Shown in pieces: positions 1 to 11,800 of a stretch of DNA of 64,000 nt (its first letter is position 1; every line of letters starts with the position of its first letter). The notes under the pieces were generated by a model. That model was not told the DNA's origin and did no database searches. It saw only the letters and a list, made by a program, of their open reading frames with translations. Source of the DNA: Cyclina sinensis (taxonomy: Eukaryota > Mollusca > Bivalvia > Venerida > Veneridae). Position numbers and translations under genes: made by a program. The stretch is taken from contig JAAONU010000011.1 of the NCBI GenBank assembly GCA_012932295.1, positions 39,059,951 through 39,123,950 of the forward strand. The letters are read 5' to 3'.

Positions 1-773
1 AAAAGACACACAGGAAGTTTTCAGCGGTCACTCATATCTCTCGAGGATTTCTCAATTGCCTTTCTTCCTTTGGTTGTAGTTGTTTTTTAAGAGATCTAAA
101 TTGGTCTCTTAGACAGCACAATTGCTTTCATATTCAGCGCTCAGTGAACTAAATAGGTACCAACAGGGAAGCATGTTTGTTACTGGTCTCTAACGAATGT
201 TCAGCGATCACCAAACTACTATAGTCAAATTGAAGTTTCTGTATCATTAAAATTGCTGTTTTTTGTTCCTCATGAGTGCCTTAGAGTGTAGAAAAGTTTT
301 TCCTAAATAAACAACTTTTTAGGGGTTTTGAAGACTACTGAGAGATCTGGCCAACTTAGGGTTTTCCAAAATGGCATTGTAAAACAAGACAGTATGTTTC
401 TCTGATTCAGTTTGATGTTGTTAAATGTTATTTCGCTTTAATTAAATTTTAAAAAATCAAAAAGGGAATGGGTGTTGTGGGAATAGCTGCGTTAACTCCG
501 ATTGAAACAGTAGTATCTGTGATAAAAATCTTTATATGTTTCCTTATATTTAATAATGTGACAACTAGTTGGGGGTTTATTATTATCATTAATATTGTTA
601 TAAGCCTATCACTGTTATTATTTACTTTTATTTTTGTTTTCTTTTTCTTTTTTTTGAACAATCAGTTTACTAGTTTGATTTATGAAACGAGACCTTTTGT
701 TTAGAAATACATAGATTTTGTTAACATATACATTTTTTGAAATTTAGTAAGAAGTGAAACTCATCTTAAGTCA
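1..773. other. no gene recognised
   Basis: AT-rich sequence with poly-T runs near 640-655. The short open frames on both strands are low-complexity and match no family I know. I see no splice-framed exon and no clear repeat boundary. Confidence 0.4.
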
Positions 774-851
774 AGAGCGGATCAGTGGTCCAGTGGTAAC
801 GCGCTATACTGGTAACCCAGGGGTCGCGAGATCGATCCATAGCTCCTCCAC
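774..851 (+). mobile_element. tRNA-derived (SINE-like) sequence
   Basis: A box-A-like segment (CCAGTGGTAACGCGC, 790-804) is followed about 25 bases later by a degraded box-B-like segment (GAGATCGATCC, 828-838). Order and spacing are those of a tRNA head. The anticodon stem does not pair well, so a working tRNA is unlikely. It lies directly against a tandem-unit element fragment (856-1338). No flanking duplication was found. Confidence 0.45.
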
Positions 852-855
852 TACC

Positions 856-1338
856 AATTGTCTTTCAGATGAGACATTAAAACTAAGTCCCATATATCAG
901 TGCTGTATCTTAACTCTAGGCCTTGTGGTTTCTGACAAGAAGATTTTTAAGTTTTCCCTGTATAAATCTATGTAAAATCAACTGACCCCTGGAATGGGGT
1001 CAGTTTTGACCCCAGGGTCATAATTTGAATAAACTTCGTAGAGGTCCACTAGATGATGCTTCATACCAAATATCTAAGATCCAGGCCTTGAGGTTTTTGG
1101 TGAAGAAGATTTTTAAAGATCCAACTTTTATCATCTATTTTAGCTCCAGTGGCCCAGAAATGCAATGGACCAGAACCTTTTGAACAATCTTGGTAGAGCT
1201 TCATGCAAGGAACATCCTGGGTAAGTTTCAATAAATCTGGCCCAGTGGTTTCAGATGAGATGTCGTTTGAATGAAAAGTTGACTGAAGGACGACGGACAA
1301 AGACCGATCAGAAAAGCTCACCTTGAGCACTTTGTGCT
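856..1338 (+). mobile_element. truncated tandem-unit element, CTCACC/TGAGC hairpin end
   Basis: The text matches the second unit type of the elements at 37625-39295 and 33352-35133: a GACCCC...GGGGTC segment, AACTTGGTAGAGGTCCACTAG, and the GCTTCATGCAAGGAACATCC end block. It closes with AGCTCACCTTGAGCACTTTGTGCT followed by an A-run, which is the element terminus seen intact at 39262-39295. Only about one internal unit is present and the opposite end is missing. Confidence 0.7.
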
Positions 1339-1610
1339 AAAAATGTGGCCTTATAGAATGTAACAAGGTTTTCATTTATTTGGCCTTGTGACCTAGTTTT
1401 CAGTCTCACATAACCCATATTCCAACCTGTCCAAGATCTTATTTCGACAATCATTCTTATAGTTTCAAGATAATCAGGTAAAAAGTATAACCCCTAAAGT
1501 GTTAACAAAAGTCATACCAATTGTGGATGACAAACGCCCAACACCGGATAAAAGGGAAGCAATAAACAAATACAATGCAGTTTAAGGAACACAAGTGTGA
1601 TGTAACTGTA

Positions 1611-1980
1611 CAGAGAAACAAGGGTGGTGTAACTGTACAATGTAGTTGGAGGGAAACAAGGGTGGTGTAAATGTACAGTGTAGTTGGAGGGAAACAAGGG
1701 TGGTGTAAATGTACAGTGTAGTTGGAGGGAAACAAGGGTGGTGTAAATGTACAGTGTAGTTGGAGGGAAACAAGGGTGGTGTAAATGTACAGTGTAGTTG
1801 CAGGGAAACAAGGGTGGTGTAAATGTACAGTGTAGTTGCAGGGAAACAAGGGTGGTGTAAATGTACAGTGTAGTTGGAGGGAAACAAGGGTGGTGTAATT
1901 GTACAGTGTAGTTGGAGGGAAACAAAGGTGGTGTAAATGTACAGTGTAGTTGGAGGGAAACAAGGGTGGTGTAACTTAGC
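1611..1980. repeat. 38-bp minisatellite, about 9-10 copies
   Basis: A 38-bp unit (GTACAGTGTAGTTGGAGGGA plus AACAAGGGTGGTGTAAAT) repeats head to tail with very few changes, for example GGAGG versus GCAGG. Diverged half-units flank it (1590-1640 and 1980-2050). Because 38 is not a multiple of three and the unit has few stops on the minus strand, all three minus frames stay open. The predicted proteins there are artefacts of the repeat. Confidence 0.93.
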
Positions 1981-2159
1981 AAACACAACATAGTGTAAGG
2001 GACACAAGATTGTTGTAACTGAACAAATTCAGCAGTCAAAGGGACACAAGAATTCCATATGGGAGCAAAGAAAGAGAAAATAATTATATACTGTATAAAG
2101 ACTGTTCCATGTTTAATTGTTATCAAATATTTGATATGGTACAGATCTGACAATCTTTA

Positions 2160-5100
2160 TCACAGAAAATCAAAATGGATATTTTCATTTCATCTTAATC
2201 AAAAACAGCAATTAAATGAAAAACTCCAAGATAGTTAATTAATGTCCATTGTCATTATCAAACGTATTATTTTATTACTGCATTTTGTGGTATAAACATT
2301 TAATATATATATATATATAGTATTCAAGTACCAACATAATCAAACATTTGCAATGAGAAAAAATAATAGTTACTGACAAAATAAAACTCTAGCATGCAAT
2401 GTTTTTTAATTTAAAAAAATACATACGTTTGTATGCACTGTATAGTATGAAGATGTGAAGCTAAGAACAGAAAATGACATAAGCTGTATCCATGATTGTC
2501 AAGACTTAAATGTGTACCTGTAATGAAACATGAATATCAGAAAATTATGATTATTGCTATGAAGTAAAATTCCCATCAACTTAACAACCCATTCTTTTAA
2601 TGAAAGCCTAAGTAAAACATAATTTCTGGCAAGAAATATCAAAGAAGTACATATAAATGTGCATAAAAGTTGTCAATGTTGAAAACTGTATTGAAAAAAA
2701 ATTGTCCATGGTAGCTTAGTCTATGCTTATGATCAAACAGATTTTTAGAAAAAGAATGACTTATCTCTGTACGTTACAACTTAAATATGCACAAAGATGT
2801 ATATCATATGACAGACAACATGGGAAAAGGGCACTACATTTGTTATAGACTATATTAAAAATCAGCAAAAAAAGAAAATTTCTCATCCTTTCAATTGCAA
2901 AGTTAAAGTAAAAAATTGATAGCCTGAATATTGTACCTCATAAAAATGCCTATTTTGTATCAATTTTTTGATAATTGTTATCATGACAACAGTGATAACG
3001 CTTACAGTTTTGTAAAAGTTGGGATATATTAAAAAGGTTTTGAATATTACAATGGAATAATTAGAATTCAAATATATAAAATCTACCATGATATTTATTT
3101 ACTGCTGACAGGAACTGAGATAGAATCTAATGTCAGAGCATGTTATGTCATTTAAATGAAAACCATTTTTGCTTGTCATGCTCCTCTTCAACAAAATAGC
3201 GTGTCATATCTGAGTAAAGAGCTAAAATTTTCAGATATTAATTCTGGTATATAATTTGTTTAAAATAAGTAAAAACTTGAATTAACAAAAAATCCCAGTG
3301 CCCCTATTTACCTAGTAATCAATCAGATAGCAAGAAAAATATCTATTTAGCAACTACAATATTTCTAAAAATAGAATATTAACCCTGGATTTCTCAAATA
3401 TAGTGGCGGGACTTAACTAAACAATATGAATATATGAACCTATATACATCTTTCTTGTCTAAACTTTTTAAATAGTCAAATCTTAAATCATCAATCATTG
3501 TAAAATGTGTTAATTGTAAATTCAGAGATCAGTAGGTAATATTTTCAAGATTTATAGAAACACGACTGTAAGACTACAGATCATTATCTATAATGATGCA
3601 AAGATAAATGAAGCCATGGAAACTACTGACAAATCTGAGTAGAACTGTGGCAGTTTTTCATCTTCTTAGCTGTGTCAAAGAAGTACAAAACTGTAAACAA
3701 GAAACTGAAAAATAAAACATCACTCATGCACAATACCATTCCTGCTTAGGATGATTTATTCAAGTTCAAATGAATCTCTTAAAACATTCACAATTCTTTC
3801 TTTTCTAATCATTATATATCAAGATTCCACACTTATTTCTAAATATTCAGTGTCTTAAAATAACACTGTTTATAATATGTCATTTCCCCACTTCAATCTT
3901 AAAATGTCACAAAGCTAAGACTCCAGAATCTCAACACCATGAAATTAAAAATAATTCTGTGATGATAATTTTGCGGTCAACTGTTCAAGCAGCAGTAGGG
4001 AAAATTTCTGTGAATTTCTTTGTGACCTAAATGCACTAAAACAACATGCATATACAAATGCTAGGATACAATCTGTAATTTGATACATACCAAATCCACA
4101 ATATTTTCACAAATACACTTCCAACAATCAATATAAATACCAAAAATATATATTTAAATGCATACAAAATAAAGAAACTTGCAACTTGCAGAACAGATAT
4201 ATATGTACATTAATAATTGTAAAAAAAAAAAAAAAAACAAGAGAGCCACGATAGACTTGTGCTGCTCACCTGATAACATCTGAAATACCTGACTTGTACT
4301 TTATAATTCAATAAGTAGGCATTGTATTCATACACCCTTACTTCTGAAGAACCATGCTCATCTACATTACTTAACATGTCCAGAATCTTGTCACTTAACA
4401 CATGCTGTCTAAGGTTAGTAAGTAATGTTTATCAATTCTGGCTGTCCAAAAAAAAAAAAAAAAGAAAGAAAAAAAAAATTGACAACCGACCAGTTCAAAT
4501 ACATATGTAGCTAACTGTTAGACACAATGCATTCAGTCTAAAATCTTCAAATTGAGAAATATTGCAGCCCCCTATGCTCTCTTTAACTTTCTGTTTGCAA
4601 AAGCTCCTTGTAATAACATTTATAACAAATCAATCCAATTGTTCTGATGTTAGCAATACAAATTTCATCACATTTTGCAAAGGCAGTTGAAAATTCAATT
4701 AATAAAGGGTTTATTTTTTTGTGAAGAACAAACACATTTCTTGAGAGAACATCTGATGTAACATTTCTAAGAAGGCTTATACACAAGTGAAAAATATCAA
4801 AATTTTCTGTTCAAAATATAGAATTCAAATAAGGCTTTAATTTTATAACATACATTTTTAAATCAATAAAATCTGAATTTGATCATCTAAATATTAAACA
4901 TTATTTGTTGTAACTCTCAACTTTTGTACCTTTAACCAGTAATAACTGTTACATTAGCAAGCTTAAATATTGTCAGACAGATATCAGATAATTTTAACAG
5001 TCCGTATAAATACATGTGATATGATAATAAAATTCCTTACCCAGATTAACTTCTGGACTGATTTCTATATGAAACATAGAAAAGGTTAGGGAATTCAAGC

Positions 5101-5862
5101 TCTATAGAATCTAGAATGACAGCTTGTATATAGAAATCAACTTTTTCTTAAACTGTCTTCCCTTAAAAGTTTACCTACACCTAACTCGAGATAAAACAGT
5201 AAAACTGAATTTATAACATAATAATATCTTAATTAACTCTTGACTAAACACTTATATTACACTAAAGTTGCACAAGTCTTAGCTGTTCTATCACATAATC
5301 TTTATGTAAAATAGGAGTGCTAACTGTGCAAGTACTAACAAGTATGTCAAAGGGGAACTACTCTGTTTACTTTTAACAATGCATTTATTTCCCTCGTTAC
5401 AAAATGTGGTCAACTTTAAAAACTTCCATTATACAACTGACAAGAAACAAAAAGAATTAACTTAATAACAAGTTACGAAACACAAACACACACACACACA
5501 CAATGAATTAATATGTATGTTAAATAAAATTGCTTTAAACATACAGTCCGAAAGGAACTTTCATTTTTTCTTCTTAAATAAATCTTTGAATACCATAATA
5601 ATAAATAAATATCAGATATGCAGAAACAATGCTATCAAACAGGAATTGTCCACCTTTTCAGCTGTACATGTAATATATTAATAACTTAATATATATGAAA
5701 ATGTACACACACACAAAATATGTGGACCTGCTTTGTTTTAAAAAAATCCAGTGTGTACATGAATATACAGCAGCCAACGACCCCAGGTGACAAAAAATGT
5801 GTATTTTCTTCACTTCCAAGGTTTGTTCTTTTTCTAGTCTTCTTCCCTGCCTTGTACAGTTA
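2160..5862. other. AT-rich DNA downstream of CHP1, probable 3'UTR in part
   Basis: No exon of a recognisable protein was found. It lies directly beyond the CHP1 stop codon (minus strand), so its right part is probably CHP1 3'UTR. A candidate minus-strand AATAAA signal is at 5384-5389, about 475 bases past the stop, but many AT-rich matches exist and the real site is unknown. Simple repeats: (TA)n at 2301-2319 and (CA)n at about 5482-5502. A remnant beginning AACAAGAG (4236-4243), with GCTGCTCACCTG near 4260, resembles the end of the tandem-unit elements described elsewhere. Confidence 0.5.
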
Positions 5863-8800
5863 TTAGTTCAGGAAACGTATACTCATTTTCTGTTCCACAT
5901 CAACTCTGTCCATTACCTATAATGTTGAAATTGGAAACAATAATATTGTATTTAAAGATAGGACAAGAATACTATACAAAATATTTGGAAAAAAATATTT
6001 ATGTGTAGAGATTGGGAAGACAAAATTACATGAAGAAATTGGAAATAAAATTAATGTGCAGAAACTGGACATTGGAAAAAGAAAAGTACATACAGAAGTT
6101 GAAATTAAAATTAATGTTTACAGATTGAAGAGAGACAATTACATGAAGACATCTGAAATTAATTTAATGTGTGTGCTAAAAATGAAACACTGGAAGAAAT
6201 TGGAAACAATTTTTAAACACTGGAAAAAGAAAATGATAAAAGGTGACTAAGCAAGAAAAAGAAATGATTTAATCTTTTCACAGCATAGATGTTTATTTTT
6301 TCATAAAATCTAAAAGAAAATACCTATGCATCAAGAAAAATCCATTCCAAATTTGATATGAAGTATTGTCAGACTCAATACCAATCTAGTATGAATGCAA
6401 TATAAATCTTTTATGGGTCCCACTGATTCTTTTCATCTAACATAACAAGCACATGCCTTCTTTCTGTGTGTTAATTTTTAACCTATCTAACTTATCTTGA
6501 TTAAAGGGAGATTGAAAAAAAAATGAAGGTAAGAAATTCCTAAACAGGCATTGTCTGAGTACTTATCCCTTTGCTAAATACCAACTTGTATTATGGTGTG
6601 TGCTTGGGTAGGAGAGATAACACTGCTGAAATCTACAGAATATATTTTTTTTATTATTCAAATTAATCAACTGAATGTACCCCCAAAATATAATACTACA
6701 TTAGGTTCAATTTATTTAAGCTTTTATACACTTTTACGTGTATAAAAGGTCTTTGAAGATTCTGGTTTTCTTACAGCATGGCTCATATTTCAGTTCTTTA
6801 CAAAAGAATTTCTTTCAAGTTACAGGCAAAAAAGAAAAGAAACGGCTGATGGTAAAACTATGGCTAAATTTTCAGAAAAAAAAAGGTTTTTACAAAAGTT
6901 CACCTAAGAATAGTGCAAATCAGACTGAACTATTTTTCTTCTCTTCCATGTTTCACACAAGTGGTTATACCGAAAAAAAAACGGAATTCAATAACAACTT
7001 CCTGTTTAATTATGGTCTTAAACATCATAGTCATAATTTCCAAACACCCTCAGGGTACTACACAAATGATACACTTCTCAACGAGGAAGTAAAGAGGGTA
7101 ACAGGTGCATTTATCACAAGTCATGCGGAATTTTGATTGGTTTAGGGCAAAGTGATGTTTGTTATTGGAAAAATATAAAATATTTAAAAAAAATAAACAT
7201 CATACAAAAAAAATGATTTCATTCAAGTTTAAAAAAAAAGAGATCCTGGTTCACAAACTGTAGTATTTTGATAAATGTGTATGAAAATCATGAAATTTGA
7301 AACTGCAATCTCTCACATCAAATTTTCTTTTTCAATGTACTTGTATTTTTTCAAGTATTAAAATCTACAACACTGTAATACATTAAGCTTTAAAGTACTG
7401 TGAATCGGAATCAAATACAAATAACTGTTCTTTTTTTTTCATAAAGCTTTTCTTTAAAGATAAATGTACTGTCTATTGCAAATATAAAATATACTATAAT
7501 TAAAGATTTAAATATTTAGTGCTGATAATAACAGACACTGGACATTTGTCATGTCTGAAGTAAATTCAGATTTCTTGACAACTCACAAGTGACTGACTAT
7601 ATATGTAGTCAACTAGCAGTCTAGCAATAAGCTGATGTATATCCAGTTAGCAATATCCTTTCCAGATGATTTGTACAGCAGATACAGTGTTGTAGCTGTT
7701 TCATATAATGGGAATGTTCATTGTATAGTTGTAACATATTAAATCCTGTTATATCAGAGGTTTATCTTTGTAAATGAAACTTTATTCCTAAAAGATACCA
7801 ACATGTGATATGGATGGTGCAGGCACTATCCTGTCATAAACCCACTTATTACAAATATTATTTATCAAAATTTCACACTTAACGTAAAAGGGGTCATTAT
7901 TCTTGGTTGGCAGTGGAGTGAAAACAAGTATAGTTGAAATGAAAATAAATAGAATAGTATATTATGCTATTTTATTTGATGGTATGATGTTATAGGAAGT
8001 CATAAAATATCAAGATGGCAAATAACCTGGAAGATGACATATATTTGGATAGAAATTAAAATCCTTACATGCATGGTGAATTATGGTCCTGACAAGGTCT
8101 ATCATCAACATTTTTTACCTTTGAACAGTTACTGTGACCTTTACCTTTAAGCAAGGGATCTGGGTCTTGAACCCGTCACACCGTCCCATTTAGATGAACA
8201 AATGTGCCAAGATATTTCAAAATCCTTCCATGCAATGAGAAGTTATTGCCTGGACAAGGTCTATCATCAACATTCAATGCCTTTGACCAGTGACTGTGAC
8301 CTTGACCCTATCAACCTTAGTCAACACAAGACACACTGTCTCACCAAGGTGCAAATATGACAAGGTATCTTAAAATCCTTCCATGCATGGAGACTTGATG
8401 GCCTACAAACTGTGTGTGTAGGGGTGTAATAAAGACAATCATTCAATAAAACCTTGTTTTTCCTATAATGATAAATCCTATAAATACAAAGGTTTTTCTA
8501 TCAATCTGTCCCCATTCAAAATGACCTGGTCAGTAGGTACATTGTATTGTGTTTTGTAAGAACAAGAACAGTTGTTTAGGAAATACAAACAAATCATGCT
8601 ATCCTTGCTGCTGTGGAATTATGGCATAATGGTAGGTTTAGTTTAAACTTATTTTAAATTGTTTAGGAAGCATATTCCTGTAGCTGTTATAAGTCCTGCT
8701 CAATGACTGTTTCCTGTATGTCCTGCTCAATGACTGTTTCCTGTATTAGACCTGCTCAATGACTGTTTCCTGTATTAGTCCTGCTCAATGACTGTTTCCT

Positions 8801-11800
8801 GTATTAGTCCTGCTCAATGACTGTTTCCTGTATAAGTCCTGCTCAATGACTGTTTCCTGTATTCAAACCAGTACTTCCACCTTATATGTTTAAAAACTTA
8901 AACCATTGAGTCTGGCCTTTTATCACTCCACCCATGATCCTCTTCATACAACAGAAATCAGTTGCCAATGATAAGCTTCAAAACTTGAAATTATCTATTG
9001 TACTACAATCATTAAAATATATCCACCTACTTTTTTAAACTCCAAGAAAGAGATCATCAGATCTCCATCTTCATCAGCCTCTGCAATTGTTCTATCTGCT
9101 ATACTATTTAGCTGAAACAGAACATAAAACAAAATGCTTAAAAAAACTAAAAAAAAAAAACTACCAGCTTGTATACTAGCCATGAGCTTAACAGCTATCA
9201 ATGAATGTGGTTCATACCCCCAACAAAGTGTTCGGACTTTAAAGGGTTACATAGGAAAGTGTATCTGTGTAAGGAAAGATTATTCTGAAGAATCAGTATC
9301 AAAATTTATTCATGAACATCATTGCTAGAAGGTACTAAATGATAACATAAACAGCCAAACCTGAGTTAAATACCACCAGGGAATAAACAATTACCCTATT
9401 TTTAACCAAAACGAGACATTATGAAGAGACAGGACAATTCATCTATTCCTTTATTGCCCCTAAATCCCACACTACCTAATAAAACAATCTAAATGGATAA
9501 ACATCGTTTTACATTTAAGGAATTGGCCCTCACAACTTTAAAAGAAATTTGTGTTTCTGAAAAAATTGTAGTCATATTACCAGCAGAATTTTGCTGTATA
9601 GGTGGCAGTCGACAATGAAAAAAACAAAGAAAAGATAGATGTAATGTATACCTGTTCATCAGAAATGTTATCGCCAACCATCATGTGTAGCACGGCTAGC
9701 AACTCCTCCCTGGAGATTTTGTCATCCCCATCTAAATCATACATCTGGAATGCAACTGGAATCAAAATGAATTTTCAGTTTTCAATTAAGTTTGCTTCAC
9801 AACAAAACATTATTACCATATTAACAGCATCTAGTGTCCAGGGCGTTTTGAAAATTTGAGGGATGGGGGCGCATAAAAGTGTACTTATATATGTACCCTA
9901 CTGTCCACTTCAAGATGCAAAAAACAATTGTAGAAACAAAACCTGAAGTTTGTATGTGCCGTTACAAAACGTAAAAAAACATAAACAATGTTGCAAAAAC
10001 ATGTTTGTTTACAAATTTCCTACAGCAAACAAAAGGGCGCCTATTCATTTGCAGGACAAAGACATGTGAGAGGCACTTCTAGGGGCATGGGTGCTAGATG
10101 GGGCCAATATGGTATAATGCAGAGTTTTGTGGTGGCAGCGTGGTCGAGTGGTTAACGCGTTGGACTAGTAGTCAAAGGATTGCTAGCCACATGGGTTCAA
10201 ACCCAGTCCGGGGCATGCCGTTGTTTCCTTGAGCAAGAAACCTTACACACATTGCTTAGTACTGGCTGGTTCCAGGAACGGATTCAAGAGTGTGTCTATA
10301 AGCTAAAAGCTTCCTACACAGTCAAACTAAAATAAATTTGGTATAAACTAAAATGCAGAGTTCAGAAACAAAGAAACTTGAATTATTAACTACCATTTCC
10401 AAAACAAGATACTCTTGTCACAGCTAATATTAGCATTATTAGTAAGTAAAACTACAAGATTTCTGAAATTTTTTCACAATTGAAAATATTTTCATCATTT
10501 CAAAATGACACGTACTTTTCAGAAAATGGAAGATATGGCTAGTAGTGACATGTATTCAATAACACCGACCTTGCAAATATAACTTTCTATGAAGTCTCTG
10601 CATTATGTAATTCCATGCATTACCTTTAAAATGAAACTTCAGACAATGTCTCGATAGACCTTTTCAGATTTACCTTACTGAAGGCTACCTAATGTTGACT
10701 ATTACAATAGATTACTGGTTTATGCTGTTGACAATTGTTCTATTTCTTAAGTACCATTGTTCATGATAAATGGTCATATTTTCAAATCCAAAACAGGTCA
10801 GACAGTTTTGGGAGAATGACAAACATGTATAATCTAAATGATACCCAAATGGCTTACATCCCATGCCGACTTCAATGTACTCAATAACCGTTAAAAAATG
10901 TGATATAAAAACAGCTCTCGTATTTTGGATGGATATCAAATTACTAAATTTGTTTACATGAGTAATCTAAGGGCATGTATGATGACAATCTGTACGGCTT
11001 TGGGGCAGCCTATGAATGAATGTCATCCCAAATAAATTTTAAATGACAAATCAGTTTTGTTTGTAAGTGTAGTGCATCATCAAATATTACCTACATGTAC
11101 ATAGATACTCTTAAATGTATTATTAATTAAGGTTTTATTATACAGCAGGAGTCCTTATTCTTCACAAGTAAACAAAAAAATATTTATTGAAGTTTGAAAT
11201 TTGAATAATTTTCAGAGAATGAAGAATTAATGTGACATTATGCAAGTTTTCAATACTTCTAGAATCAAGAAAGGACACAGTCAGACTACATATTTATGTA
11301 CTTGAAATGATTATTTCTGAGAGATATAGAGGCTTAAATTACATGATCTAACAGCTTTGAGATAACAGATCTTTACAGTATTTCTTTTCTTAGTTCAAAA
11401 TTGGCTAGAAAATCTTCCTGTTTTATAATTTGTTTTTGAGTAGATTTAATTCACTAAAAAATACCCTGAAAATATTCAACAACATCTACTAGCTACACCA
11501 TCTACTAGCTACACCATATCACTTACATTTGAGCTTTTCTTCCCTAGTGTTGAGCTTGTTTTTGTTCACATTAGTTTTTGTGGGCCTGAAGCGTGCTAGC
11601 ACTCTCATAAACTGTTTGAAATTCACAGTTTCATCATTACTGAAAAAAAATAATCCAATTTAATGACAAAACTGTCCAACTACATTATCAAGGCTTCATG
11701 GTTCAGTCTAATACTTACATAATCACATACATGTCCAAGTCATCTCATGACTTAAATGTCCAGTCCTGACCTTGATAACATACATGTGCAAGTCATCTCA

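Noticed and set aside
1590..2050. CRISPR-like array of regular repeats
   Set aside because: Units are contiguous without unique spacers, and the setting is a eukaryotic intron-rich genome.
1502..2153. Three long minus-strand open frames encoding His/Thr/Leu/Pro-rich repeats
   Set aside because: They are the same 38-bp minisatellite read in three frames; no start context, no splice logic and no family resemblance.
4322..4510. Plus-strand open frame with poly-Lys stretch
   Set aside because: It is created by poly-A runs; no protein family, and a repeat remnant lies beside it.
6738..7136. 132-residue plus-strand open frame
   Set aside because: It lies antisense inside CHP1 intron 6, is low-complexity (Lys/Phe-rich) and matches no domain.
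10134..10223. A functional tRNA gene (tRNA-Ser-like)
   Set aside because: The anticodon arm is mismatched, the anticodon would not be a serine one, and the sequence continues into a SINE body and tail bounded by a target duplication.
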